NCBI GenBank assembly: GCA_009602735.1
Contig: WELA01013063.1
Span: 278,003 to 321,550, forward strand
DNA length: 43,548 nt
Reading direction: 5' to 3'
DNA from: Mesotaenium endlicherianum
Taxonomy: Eukaryota > Streptophyta > Zygnematophyceae > Zygnematales > Mesotaeniaceae
Position 1 is the first letter of the stretch; each line of letters begins with the position of its first letter. Below are positions 1 through 11,387 of this stretch, piece by piece. Below the pieces are notes generated by a model that was not told the DNA's origin, did not search any database, and saw only the letters and a program-made list of their open reading frames with translations. A program made the position numbers and the translations under genes.

Positions 1-859
1 CCCCCCCCCCCCGGGATTCTGGGCTGCAGGGCTCTGAGTGCAAGGTGTGGCTCAAGTGAGAGGGTTTTTCTTTTCCAGATTTAGTCTTTCGGGCTATTGT
101 TTTAGGGTTCGGGGCTTAGCACTTCTTTCAGCTCCAGCGGGGGGTTTCGAGATTCAGAGCTCCGACTTCCGTTGTTGAGGCGCTCAAGGCAGGTCGGGGC
201 TTGAGGGCTACCAAAGCCCCGCTCCCAGAGAGGCCCAAAAGCCGAACCCTGACCGTGACCCTAAACGTACATCCCCAACCCGGAGCCCTTAAAACCCCCT
301 TAGCCCTCAATCCCACACTCGTGAGCCCTGCAAAGGCGAGGAGCGGAGGGCTTCCATCTGGCGGAGGGCAAGGGGGCGCCGAGTCTGGCGCAGAGTCTGA
401 GCGCAACTAGCTTGCGCCAGCTGGCATAGCGAGAGCGGTCCAGGCACAGGGTCAAAGGAACAGGATCGCTTGGAGAAGAGGGGCGGAGCCAGGGTCAGGG
501 TCCAGGGGCCAGGGTTTTGGGGTTTGAGTCGTGATCTTGTTCCGTGGACGAAATTGTGGGAGGAGGAACAGGAGGCCGTCCAACTGGCCGCTCACTCTTA
601 TACTTGGAACGCCATGACTGTGACACGTGTCGCGCAACCGATGTACCTCTATTGGCTGTGCCTACTGCCTATTGGCGTGCTTGATGTCATGTTGGCCCGG
701 ACAAATGCCCGACGATGAAGGACCATTCATGACATTCATGACACCTAGGGCACAATCGATGTGACTCAGTGCCAGGTGCCAAAGGGGGAGCTGGACCTAC
801 CTGCACATGCGTGCGTGCCTCTCCTCCTTGCCGGCCTCGAAGGGCAACAGCAGCCTGGC

Positions 860-935
860 CCAGCCCGGCCCAGCGGGAGCACACCCCAGCCCAGCACAGC
901 CCAGGTCAGCGCAGCCCAGCACAGTGCAGCCCGGC
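860..935. repeat. imperfect CAGCCC-type low-complexity tract
   Basis: Degenerate repeats of CAGCCC/CAGCAC/CAGCGC run across this tract. It probably lies beyond the last visible DENN-like exon, in an intron or flank. The several short open frames over it are low-complexity translations and are not called as genes. Confidence 0.6.
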
Positions 936-1619
936 GCAGACATTTCCCCCTCCCCCCCCCTTGTCACACGATGTTTAGAGCATGCCAAAGGAAAACCAGA
1001 GCCCCCACTCTGACGTCTCAGCGTTTGGAACTTGTGAGCACATCCTAGAGTTCTCTCTTCCTTATGCTGTCTAGGGAGTCGTGGTGTACACACAGTGCAC
1101 TTGCTTCAGTGGGCGGCGGACTGTGAGAGACTCATGAGTGGTCATGAGTGGTCACAATCGGCTTTGAGATGCCGCCCCACGATGGGTGAGGGTAGTGCAG
1201 GGGCGCCTCAGCGGCCCTTCTTCTCGGCTGAAAAGTTTTGCAGAGAGAGCGTACAATGCACGCTTGATTGCTTGTGGACGTTGTTAACGACCATCCTTTA
1301 CTTACACCGCCGGCCAATGAGAGTGCTCGGAGAGATCAAATTCTGCACTTTCTTACATTTTCACAGGCTTTGCAGAAAGTATACGACATACATGGATAAG
1401 ATATAGAGAGAGACAAATTTATATGTGTGTCTGTGTGTGTCTGTGTGTGTGTGTGGACAGGGGCACAATATGACCTATGAACTACAACTTCCAGTGCATC
1501 TATATTCACTCCTGACTTGTAGTCCCAATGTGGCCACGTCGCGACATTCCTGCCACTGTCATATACAGCCAGATGGAATCTGCAGGAAGCAGCAGGCAGG
1601 ATACAGGGGGGGGCTGCAC

Positions 1620-3179
1620 CTGTGAAAGGCCGCAATGCCATACAGCGCGCCATGCCGGAAGTACCTGGTGCCCCCCCCCCNCCTCGCGTAGGCTTGTCAA
1701 GCTCATGTGGCCCTGCTGAAGAAAAAAGATTCAGCTCTCCGGCTGGGGGGGCAGGGGCAGGCGGGGGCTGGCGGGCCAGGTGGAGCAGGCGGGGCGGGTG
1801 GGATAGATGTACAGGTGGCGTGGGCATCCTCGCAAGAGTGACACACGCCTTTACGACAAAGTCTGCAGCCTTGTCACAGTTTTGAGAGCGTGGGACAGGT
1901 GGAGCAGGTGGCGCGGGCATCCTCGCAAGAGCGACACACAACTTTACGACAAGATCTTCCTGCAGCCTGGTCATAGTTGGAGTCTTGTAGTGGAAGCCTT
2001 GACGTAAAGATCATGAAGATCATAAAGATCATAAAGTTCAACCTAACACAGTTGTAACATGGGAAGAAACTACTGTGGCCGTGTTTATGACACTTCCTTA
2101 CTCCTTAACTAAAGCAGAAGCTCAACTTAACAAGATAACATGATGCAATTCCAATCATCTTCCTGCAGCCGCCAGGTGTCTCACCAGCAGTCGCTGTCGA
2201 GGTTGTGGACGCCGGCAGCCAGGGCTCGGAATTCGATGCCATGTGGCGAGAATCTGGGAGCTGCTGCAGCAGCGTGGGGACCACGAGCGGACTGCTCGTC
2301 CTCGTCAGCACCGGCGCCATTGCCGTCGCCGACGCCGGCGCCCTCGTCCTCGTCATCGTCCCACACGCTCTTTGACCACTCCAATGTGTTGCCTGGACGC
2401 CGCCCACACAATACCGCCAGCACGACGCCACACACACAGAAAGAAGCACATGTGAACGTGCGGATATGCTTGCATACATGTGTGCGAATGCTAGTCCATG
2501 TGTCATGCACGCTTCTGCGTCTGTCTGCATGTATGTGTGAGGGTATGTGTCCTCGTCGCCGCACATGCTCTCAGACCCCTCCAACGTGTGATGTGAAAGG
2601 GTATAGATGCGCACCGCATGCATGCGTGCGTGTGAGTGCCAGTCCACATGTACGTTCGTCTGCGCGCACGAGTGTCACTGTGTGCATGTGTATGGTTGGG
2701 TGTGTGCATGTGCATGTTCATGTGTGTGTATGCGTGTATGTGTGCGCGCGTGTGCGTGTACGTGTGCGTGCGTGCGTGTGTGCGTGTACGTGTGTGTGTG
2801 TGCGTGTGTGTGTGTGAGAGAGAGAGTGAGTGAGAGAGAGAATACACAAAGCCTGGTCCAACAGTGAACCCGCTCGAGGGTGTATTGAAGCGATGACCAG
2901 CGGCAAGCAACGCCAGCAAGGCAAGCACGGCTGTGTGTACTGAACCTGGTCAGGAAGTGGGTCAGGCAGGAGGGGGGGGCCAGGGGCCGGGGGGGGCGGG
3001 CAAGGTGCGTCCGTACCCAGGTGGTTGTCGAAGGAGGCGACGAAGACGGCCACGATGCCCCCGTCCGAGTGGTCCTGCCAAAAGTAGGGCTCGTAGCTCT
3101 TGTACTCCGGCACTCCCTCCAGCTCCAGCTCCGCGAGCGTGAGCGACGATCCGAACGAGGGCGACGACTTGCGCGACAT
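1620..3179 (-). CDS. DENND11/LCHN-like DENN-domain protein, N-terminal exons (partial)
   Basis: Three minus-strand exons join in phase: 3179-3017 (163 nt, donor GTACGG), 2392-2185 (208 nt, donor GTGAGA) and 1664-1620 (45 nt, donor GTGCAG). The start is the ATG at 3179. The joined product reads GGIVAVFVASFDNHLG, then NTLEWSKSVW, then GIEFRALAAGVHNLDSDCW, then YFRHGALYGIAAF. This order matches the N-terminal half of animal DENND11 (KIAA1147/LCHN, DUF2347 family), where a VAVxFVxxFD..GN..EW segment precedes GxEFKxxxSGxH...D..YFRxG..(F/Y)G(L/I)A.F. DENN proteins act as Rab GTPase exchange factors or trafficking regulators; the function here is inferred by family only. An acidic Asp/Glu/Gly-rich insert lies in exon 2. 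The short third exon closes with phase 2. I could not find exon 4 between 1 and 1619, so the gene probably runs off the left edge. A single N at 1681 sits in the C-rich tract just upstream of exon 3. Confidence 0.7.
1811..1985. repeat. two-copy tandem repeat of about 94 bp
   Basis: The sequence beginning CAGGTGGCGTGGGCATCCTC at 1811 recurs at 1905 as CAGGTGGCGCGGGCATCCTC. Each is followed by a similar GCAAGAG.GACACAC..CTTTACGACAA segment. It falls in the predicted second intron of the DENN-like gene. The copies have diverged by several substitutions and small gaps. Confidence 0.75.
2590..2830. repeat. TG/CA-rich microsatellite tract
   Basis: Imperfect TG, TGCG and TGTA dinucleotide repeats end in GAGAGAGAG at about 2816-2825. 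The tract lies in the first intron of the DENN-like gene. Long Thr-His or Cys-Val open frames over it are artefacts of the repeat. Confidence 0.85.
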
Positions 3180-3440
3180 GCTGTCATGTCGTGTTCATCA
3201 CCAGAGGTGCACGCTTGCAAGCACGCATGCACACACGCACGCAATGCACACAAGGGGAGAGGCTCCGGCTCCGTCCGCAAGGTGAGCGGCGATCCAAACG
3301 AGGGCAGCTTTCTTTGACATGCTGCCGCTGACGCTGTCGCTGTCCCTGTTTTTTGTTGTTGTCGTGTTCACGTGAAGCACGCATGCAAGAGGCTCCAGTT
3401 CCGTGAGCATGAGGGACGATCCGGACGAGGGGGGGGGTTG
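3135..3440 (-). repeat. degenerate tandem copies of the DENN-like first-exon start
   Basis: The start-codon end of the DENN-like first exon (about 3130-3180) reads, on the plus strand, GTGAGCGACGATCCGAACGA. Similar blocks recur at about 3281-3303 (GTGAGCGGCGATCCAAACGA) and about 3401-3430 (a GAGGGACGATCCGGACGAGG core). Between them, CACGCATGCA-containing segments also repeat. On the minus strand the copies read SPSFGSSLTLAELE (real exon) and PPSSGSSLMLTELE (outer copy), with the middle copy frameshifted. This looks like local tandem duplication of about 120-150 bp. Only the 3179 copy continues into the conserved family sequence. Confidence 0.6.
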
Positions 3441-3900
3441 TTTTGTTTGCAGAAGCACACACGGACATACGTAAAGAGGAGAGAGAGACTCTGAGCCTGG
3501 AAGAGAAGAACAAGGGCACCTTGCTGATTACGCTGTTGTTTGTATTCGTGCAAAGCGCGCCCACGCGAGGAAAAAGAAACTTTGACCCAAACAGAGGGGC
3601 AATTCCCCCCCACAGGGCGGATAGGTGAGCAAACGCGTGCTCGCATACACACAGGTATGCGTACCAGACAGACATGCACATCCACACATACACACACAGA
3701 GGATCAGGGGGAGAGAGAGAGAGAGCCAGCGGGAGAGCTAGAAAGACTCTAGAAAAGTAACTCACCCCAGTGGCAGTACACAGGGGCTCCAAAAATATCT
3801 CCCTTAAAACAGATTATTCACCCCCCCCCCGCCCCCCCCGGTGAAGCTCCTTGCTCCCACCTTCAGATTCATACCCACGGTGGTGCCTTCTGATGGGCTG

Positions 3901-4012
3901 ATTATAGCTTCTAATGGCATCCGTATAGCTCTAAATGGCTCCAAACGGCTCCAAATGGCTCTAAATGGTCCTAAATGGTCCTAAATGGCCCCAAATGGCT
4001 CCAAATGGTCCA
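3901..4012. repeat. tandem repeat of about 11 bp (AAATGGCTCCA-like)
   Basis: Units such as CTAAATGGCTCC, CAAATGGCTCT and CTAAATGGTCC follow one another with small variations. No gene is visible around it. The stretch 3441-3900 holds a few C-runs and AG-rich segments and no convincing exon. Confidence 0.75.
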
Positions 4013-4176
4013 GGAGTGACCCCCACTGTGACTCCAAGCGCACGAAGGCCCCTGAGTCTTTCTGGCCCTGTCCTTGCCAGGTTTCCCAGTCACTGATGCA
4101 GATGTCACTTAAAAGAGGGTAGAAATTCGACTGGTGTGGTGCATGACTGGCAAAATGCTGACTGGTGACTGCAAAA

Positions 4177-4350
4177 TGTGAGCATCCGGAGCATTCGGAG
4201 CGTTCAAAGCATTCGGAGCATTCGGATCATTCGGAGCATTCGGAGCATTCGGAGCATTCAGATCAATTGGAGCATTGGAATCACTCGGAGCATTCAGAGC
4301 ATTTGGATCAATCGAGCATTCGGATCATTTGGAGCATTCAAAGCATTTGG
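4177..4350. repeat. 9-bp minisatellite (GGAGCATTC units)
   Basis: Many near-perfect 9-base GGAGCATTC units occur, with variants GATCATTCG, AAGCATTTG and GATCAATCG. The period of nine keeps one frame open as a Ser-Glu-His repeat and another as an Arg-Ser-Ile repeat. No start context, splice pattern or conserved flank supports translation, so I treat it as a minisatellite. Confidence 0.85.
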
Positions 4351-5859
4351 AAATTGGGAGCTTCAAACTCGGGCAGAAAATATGCAATACATTCATGTGG
4401 AGGAGCATCATCTTGGCTCAGGATGGGGGCTAACTGTTACAGTCCAACGGGCAAGAGGTTACTTGGTTAAGTTGGGCAGGTGAGGTACAACTGATCCAGT
4501 AGTGTGTAGGGTCAGGTGGGGAAGGTTGAACAGTGGGGACTAAGAGTGTGAGAGTCGAGCTACTTAACGAACTAGCAAGTTCGGCTTGCCCTCTCTTCCA
4601 TTTTGGCTGACAGCAAGTTCAAGCTCCGCATCATTGCCCCTTCCATTTGTAAGCCCGCCCTTAAAAAAGATAGTGCAGAGTCGTGTAGACTGGACCCCCA
4701 TGGCAGCACCTGGCGGATAATTGCCTCTAATAAACATACCCCTTCCTGATGTAACGACTTCAGGACAAAGACTGGGACAGTGAGTATGCACATACTATGG
4801 CATACCATAGCATAGGCATTTTCCTGATAGGCTAACGCACCCTGAGAGCTATCATATCTTGTGACGACTCCTGGATACGTCCACGTGCGTTACCCTACCC
4901 TCACAACGTGGCAACATGGTCCATTTAAGCCCAACGACAGTAGACCGTCTCATAATAGAACGGTGCATAAGTGCAGATATATGTTGTCCTTCTTGGGCGT
5001 TCCAAAAAGCCTCACTAAAGAGTCCCCGCTTGCCAGAAAGTATCAAGATTTCCTGCAAGAAAGACTTACGATTGCACACCCCTCTCCAGTCTCCCACTGG
5101 TGGACGCCTCGGAGCCATTGCGGGTGTCTGAGGAGCTTAATAAGGCTTTTCTCTCGTCACCAATCTCCCCACCAGCAACGTTCAGCAGCGGTGTCCTAAG
5201 GGTTCTCCCGTCCTCCCTCTTTCCTACCATGGTGGGAGGGAAACTGGAGAGGGGCAAGCACTCCTACATGCTACCCAAGCTAGCAACAGTAATGGAAGCA
5301 AGTCAGAGCGCGTAACTACATGCCAACCAGCAACGTTGTTGCCTGTCCTGATGAACAATGAAGTTAGTGAAGGGCGTACTGTTTCCAGCGTTTACTATTA
5401 TATGCGTTCCAGGACACCATCAGCAAGACCAGCATTGAAGGCAATGTCGCTGTCGTCATGTGACGGCAATGCTGACTCTCGAACTTCAAGTTGCTTCAAA
5501 GTCCTCTCCGTTAACTTTTGATGTAACCCAAATAAAGACAACTTCGCAAATAGAACGTCTTCTCACCCTTCTGAAACGCAATGTTTACGATTTGGAAAGT
5601 TTCATGTTTCGTATTAAGTGCGACCTATGTCGTGAGATTGGGTCGAGAAGGGCAGACTTCCTAACAACGACAGGAGACGCGAAGCAGTTTCAAGCTCGTA
5701 GTTCCTTCGAGGCCGCTGCAGTTCATATTCGACAACTTTGAACTTGGCACGAGGGAGACGTAGCCCTTTAAAGCAAAACTGTTGCCTAAATTGGTCTAGA
5801 GCATGAATATTCGATTCTGTTATATGACTCAGTGAAACCAATCGTTGTGCATAGCAGCC
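4351..5859. other. no confident gene; region upstream of saposin gene
   Basis: This stretch holds several short open frames on both strands but none with a recognisable domain or a coherent exon chain. It should contain the promoter and 5' UTR of the saposin-like gene, but I see no clear TATA element at a diagnostic distance from the start codon. Confidence 0.4.
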
Positions 5860-7992
5860 ATGGCTCCTTCATGTAACAAGTGCTTCATCAGCGTGCTCGC
5901 ACTCGTCTTGTTAATTTCAATCGGAGTGCAGGGTAGACACTTAGAAAAAGGTAAGGTACTAATATGTATGCGCTAGTCTGAGAACATCATGGATTTGCAC
6001 AAATGTAACCTTATTAAGCTACACGCTGGGTTCTGTATTTGTTGGTGCTGTTCTATGTCGCGTATAGGTTGTGCTATTGGCCTGCTTGGGCAGGAGCCTG
6101 ATTGCATGTCTAGGTTTGTTAATACCAGTGGGCCCTTGGATTAAATGCGGCCGTGTTATTGTTCCTGTCATTAAGTTCCTTGACAGCAATCCACTTCCGC
6201 CAAGCAGAGTTTGCTCTTGTGGTCCAAAGCTGGTGGATCAGGAACTTAATACATAAGTGACTCCGGTGTCCTCGTAGTTCTATTAAGAAACGGAGTTAAG
6301 GAAGAATGTTGTGGCAGTTCTGATGGTTGCGAGGATGATCTGCTCATAAGAGCATTCTGCGCAAATACATATGATAAACTTGTTTGATGTGTGACCAGAT
6401 TTGTTGGTGGTTGGAGAGGATGGGGGCATCCGGGAGGAGATTTGTGAGTTATGCCAGAAATTTTCCACGGATATGAGTTCAGTTCTGGCAAATCCCAAGT
6501 CCTCCAATGACACCATATCCTTGCTGAAGACAGCTCTTTGCTCTCAGTTTCCTGGATCTCTCCAGGACCAGGTATACATCCTTACCAGAAGTGCTTTCTA
6601 GGGGTTGGTTTGTTGTTCTTACACCTGCATAACGCAGCTAGGTCAGTGCCAGTGGTGTTTGACATGGTCTTTTTTGCCAATGGATCTTCTGAGAACTGAT
6701 TAGGAGGCGAGATGGCAGTTCTGCAGCTGCAATATTGGTTCCACCTTTTCCAGGTTAACTTCCTGTGTTGTCCTCGTTCTTCTTTTGGTCTTTCTTTTAG
6801 ACTTGGAGGAAAGTTCATGTGCTTGTTAAAGTGTGAAGTGCGTGCTTCTGGACCCAAGATTCACGGACAAGGGAGTTGAAGGGTATATTATTGTGAAGGC
6901 TGGATGTTGTTGGTGCATTAGAGAGAAGAAATGGCATTCCCACAGCATTAGGCCAATTTGATTCTTGTCATACGAGTTCCTGCAACCCCATCTGTGTTCT
7001 CGCGAGGGGTGCCTTCTGCCCTTGCGCTCCTACTTATTCCTTTCTCAAAAATCAAGGTGAGTTCGACCTAAGTAACAGCTTTAGGAGGGTGCAGTCATTC
7101 TGGATGAGTTTTCTTACAGAACCTAAGAGCCTTTGGTTGTCATCTCTCACTTCAATTTGCGATCCGAACTTCCGTCTCTGCGCTGCGATGTTTCAGTGTA
7201 AAGAAGTTGTCGAGGAGTACGTCCCAGAGGCATTTGTTGCGCTTCAGGAGGTTGTAACAGAGGAGGCCTTGTGCCTTCAGACTGGCATCTGCTCAACTCT
7301 GGCACCCAGTCCTCTAACAGGCCTCGAGGTAGAAGTCTAGCCCAGCAAATGCTCGCGAAAGTACATTGCAATGTGCCTTGTGTACCATCACCCATGCACA
7401 ACATTTGCCTATGTGTGCATACAAAGGCGAGAATGTGTGTGTCCTATCTTCTCCTTGCAGCTTAATTAAGGACTATGGTATAGATGGGGGCATTGTGTAC
7501 CCTGCAAGCTTCAGAATTTTCATGCTCAATCGGATGTATAGCTGTATAACTCAAGGATCTGAGCCAAGCATATGTATGCCTCTGCGAGTCCATTGTGGCA
7601 GTGGACATTACATTGACTCTGCATGTTGTAGACCTATGTGCGCCTCTTGTAAGACTGTATGCCGAGCATGCCGAGCATGCTCTGGGCATTGCTTAGGAGG
7701 GCATTGGCAGTCCAGGTACAACTACAAGAAAGAGGCACAGAGAGAGAGCAGGAAGGTATTGCTACAATTGGCGACCTATTTCTTCTGATCTGTGTTTACT
7801 TCCACTATGCGTTCAGGACTCGTCCAAGTGCCAGATATGCGAGGTCCTGTTCACTCAAGTCCTGACGGTGCTGGAGTCAGAGAAGGTCCAGGCGAGAGTG
7901 CTGGAGGCACTCACCAAGGCATGCTCTAAGCTTCATGCTGAAGGAGCTGCCGACAAGGTCAGCTTTGGGCATCTCTCTCTCTCTCTCCCTCC

Positions 7993-8052
<60 letters not shown>

Positions 8053-11000
8053 AATTTTCCCTGCATGTTTCTCATAACAACGACTGTGTAGGTGTGTTTG
8101 TATTCAAATTTTTCTGAGTGTTTGTACTTGGAGCACCCAAGGAAGTGATTATAGGCTACACCTTTGTAAAGGACCAGGCCAAGCTCAAGACATAGATCGG
8201 GTGCATTGTAGTGGTGATACAGCCCTCGTGCAGGTCCCTCTTGCAGGGAAGAGGGGTCCTGCTGGAGGGACAGTGCCGAGCAGGGACGTGAAAGGGTTGT
8301 GCTTCTGAGCTACCTGACAAAAAATAAGGTTATGGTTTGGATTGCTTCCTGTGAGGGGATCGTGTCCAAGAGCTCTTTTGGCTCTTTTTCGCCAGCCACA
8401 CGCGTGAAGTTTCCGTGATGGCAAGTCCTTGGCACTTCTGAAAGCATGCGCTCGCCGTTATTCTAGAAGAAGTTGCCCTCTGAGTGCTCCATAGCGGGTG
8501 TAGATGTCATCAGAATGTTACGTTATCATATTTGTTACATCGACACGTGCATCAACAACAGGCTGCTTTGGGACCATTCGGGTGGGTGAAAAGCGACCCG
8601 GGGGGGGGGCAGGAGCAGTAAACTGATGGCACAAGAGAGAACAGAAAGCGATCAGAGGGGTGGCTTTGTAGCACAAGCCACTTTGGCAGTCTTTCCTCCT
8701 ATGGCAGCTGTGGGGAAATCACGCCCTCCATCTGACGGTCGCCTGTTGCTCATCCGCAGTGCGAGGCGTTGGTGACAGAGTACTATCCCCAGCTGCTGCT
8801 CCTCCTACAGTCTGTCACTCCCCAGGAGTTCTGCAGCCTGGCCCGCTACTGCCCTGCCTCTGCCTCAGCCTCAGCTTCGGCCTCTACTTCAGCCTCTGAG
8901 AAGGCGCCAGCTGTTGTCAGCGTCAACTCCGCGTACGCTGAGTTGGAAGCGGCTCTTGGCGTGCAGCAGCCCAGCGAATGCCAGGTCCTTCTGGCGAGGG
9001 CCCAGAGGATGGCCAGCTGTAAGAAAAAGCAGGTGAGGAAGGGCTTCTTTCCCCCCCTTGGAACTTCCTGAGCCTGCTATATAATTTTTGCTGGTTCCTT
9101 GTGGTTGATGCCAGGAGGCACCCCCCCCNCCCTCTATTCTCTCTTTTCTCTATTTCTCTCCCTTCACACACACACACACGCGCTTTATGTGTTCGTAGTG
9201 CTGTGCAGCTTTGTTGCAGACATTAGATGCACACTCGTTCCTGAAAGTTGCGACAACTCTGTATTATGACAGTTGCTGTTGCAGTCACTTTTGCCTCAGA
9301 TCAGTGAGACGTTGTGATCATGTCTAATTGGAAGGTTGGGGCTCCTACAGGGGTGTAACTTTGAGCATAAGATAACTTCCGCTGGGGTCAATGTGATAAC
9401 ATTTGCTGTTGCAGTCGCTGCCACTGCTGCGAGAGCGTCAGGGGCGAGTCATAACGTGGTCAGTCAAGTCATAGTAAGAATATTCCTTATGCTTTTGCTT
9501 CTGGTGTGGTACGGGGGCTGGTGGGCTGAGCAGGGGCGGGTGGCGGCCGCTCTGGCGACCACATGCAGCAAGCACGCCTCGCCCGCCCTGCAAGCTGAGG
9601 TACCAACAAGTGGCGCCTACCTCCTCCTCTGTCTTGCCTTCGCTGCACATTTGCGCAATGCATTCCTTGTTGTACTTTTCTTTCGTCTGCCAGTTTGTGA
9701 AAGCTTCATAGGCCCCTTGTGTCCCTCCGCCCCACGTGCCCCTGTCCCCCTACCCCCCCTCTCCTCCCTCCCTCAATCCCTCCCTTCCTCCCTCACTGCC
9801 TCCGTTTTTCAATCCTTTCTTTCCTTTTCCTTGGCTCTAGCCCTGCACTCAGAATTTTGCACTTTACCTTGGTTCGCTCGGTATGGGTGATGCCTCGTCC
9901 TCTGTCGTATTGCTCTGATTTGCTGGCTTGTCACTCCCCTGTGCATGCAAGTGTGCACATTCATTTGGTGTCGGGCCATAAGGGTCTGGTGTGCTCTCTT
10001 CATACACCATTCCTTAGAGCACTTGCCTTTGGTGCTTGCCTAACCTAAACCTGAACCCGAACCTGAACACCACGCTGGCCTGTGGTGCTTGCCAAGCCTA
10101 AACCCGAACCTGAACCTCTTGCTCGCAGTGTGAAGAGGAGGCGAGGAGCTTCACCACCCAGGTGATGGGCACTTTGCAGCAGCAGCTCCAGGAAGCCACG
10201 CCCGCTCTGTGCGGCCGCCCGGCTCTGCCGCCCAGGCGTGTAGGCGGCGTGGTGTGCGACGCGTGTGAGAGCATGTACCAGCAGGCCGTCCAGGTGTTGG
10301 GCTCGCAGAAGCTGCAGCAGGAGCTTCTGGCCGACCTGCACGCGGCATGCTCCTACATCCCGACAACTGGCTCCACCGAGAAGGTACGCCAGCTCCGGGC
10401 AGGGAGTTCATATCCAGCTGTCTCGATGCACGCCCGTCCCTTGGTGTCTCAGCTTCTTTTGTTCTGGGTTCCTCTTTGTGTCCCTCTTATTTCTCCTACC
10501 GGCTTCATTGCCCCTCGTCTCTTCCCTTCCCTTCAATTCCCTTCTCTTCCCTTCTCCTCTTCTCGTCTCTTCCAGTCTCCCTTCTTTCTTCACCAGTGCA
10601 TTGTCCTCCCCGCTCCCCTTCTTCCTCTGGTCCCCCTTTTTCCCCCTCTTCTGGTGTTAGATGTCTCAACGAGCATGGCCTTCTGAGGTATTCACCGGGC
10701 TCTTGAAAGAACCTCGACAGCAATGTTACCCCAATGACCAAGAAGCAACAGCGACAGCATCCACGCCTTGATCTTACCCCCCCCCCCTCCCCCTCNCAGT
10801 GTTCCTTTCTTACTTCTTTCACAAACCTTGTCCTGCCAGTCTTTTTTTCGAGTGGGGTACAACGCCAGGGCAAATTCCCCTGGGTGGTGTCCTGCCGTGG
10901 ACCGGCCTTGTGCCTCCTCCCTCCCGCCTCCCTCCCTTTTCCCCAAAGAAAGAGATGGAAATGAGCTCGAGTAAAATTATGTACAAAACAAACTGCAGAA

Positions 11001-11334
11001 CAAGAGCAAGTTGTTCTGGTGAAGGTGTCGGGGGTGCCTGGCAGCGGACCTTGCGTTACTGCCCCAAGAAGCCTCCAAATTGATAGGAAGAGAACAAACG
11101 AAAAGACAGTGCCTGCTGCTGGAACCTGGCCAGGTGTGCGCGACAGCTGAACTGGTGTGTGGCCTTCAATAGGTCCCGCACAATGAGCTTGGTATCAAAC
11201 AAACACCAAGAACTACAAAAACGCAGAACAAAAACAACGACAAGTGGGACGACAAACCCAAAAAAATAGACTTAACGTAATAACCAAAAAGAAAAGAAAA
11301 AAAACCCCGAACAATAATCGGGAATACACATAAA

Positions 11335-11387
<53 letters not shown>

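Noticed and set aside
2503..2928. Long Thr-His and Cys-Val open frames on both strands
   Set aside because: They are translations of the TG/CA microsatellite.
4165..4483. Ser-Glu-His and Arg-Ser-Ile repeat ORFs
   Set aside because: A 9-base minisatellite keeps the frames open by its period; there is no other coding evidence.
5460..5841. Overlapping plus and minus open frames just upstream of the saposin start
   Set aside because: No domain, and it lies where promoter and 5' UTR are expected; the two strands are shadows of each other.
10040..10116. Possible interstitial telomere repeat (CCTAAACC, GAACCTGAACC)
   Set aside because: Only a few irregular units, explained by a local duplication in an intron.
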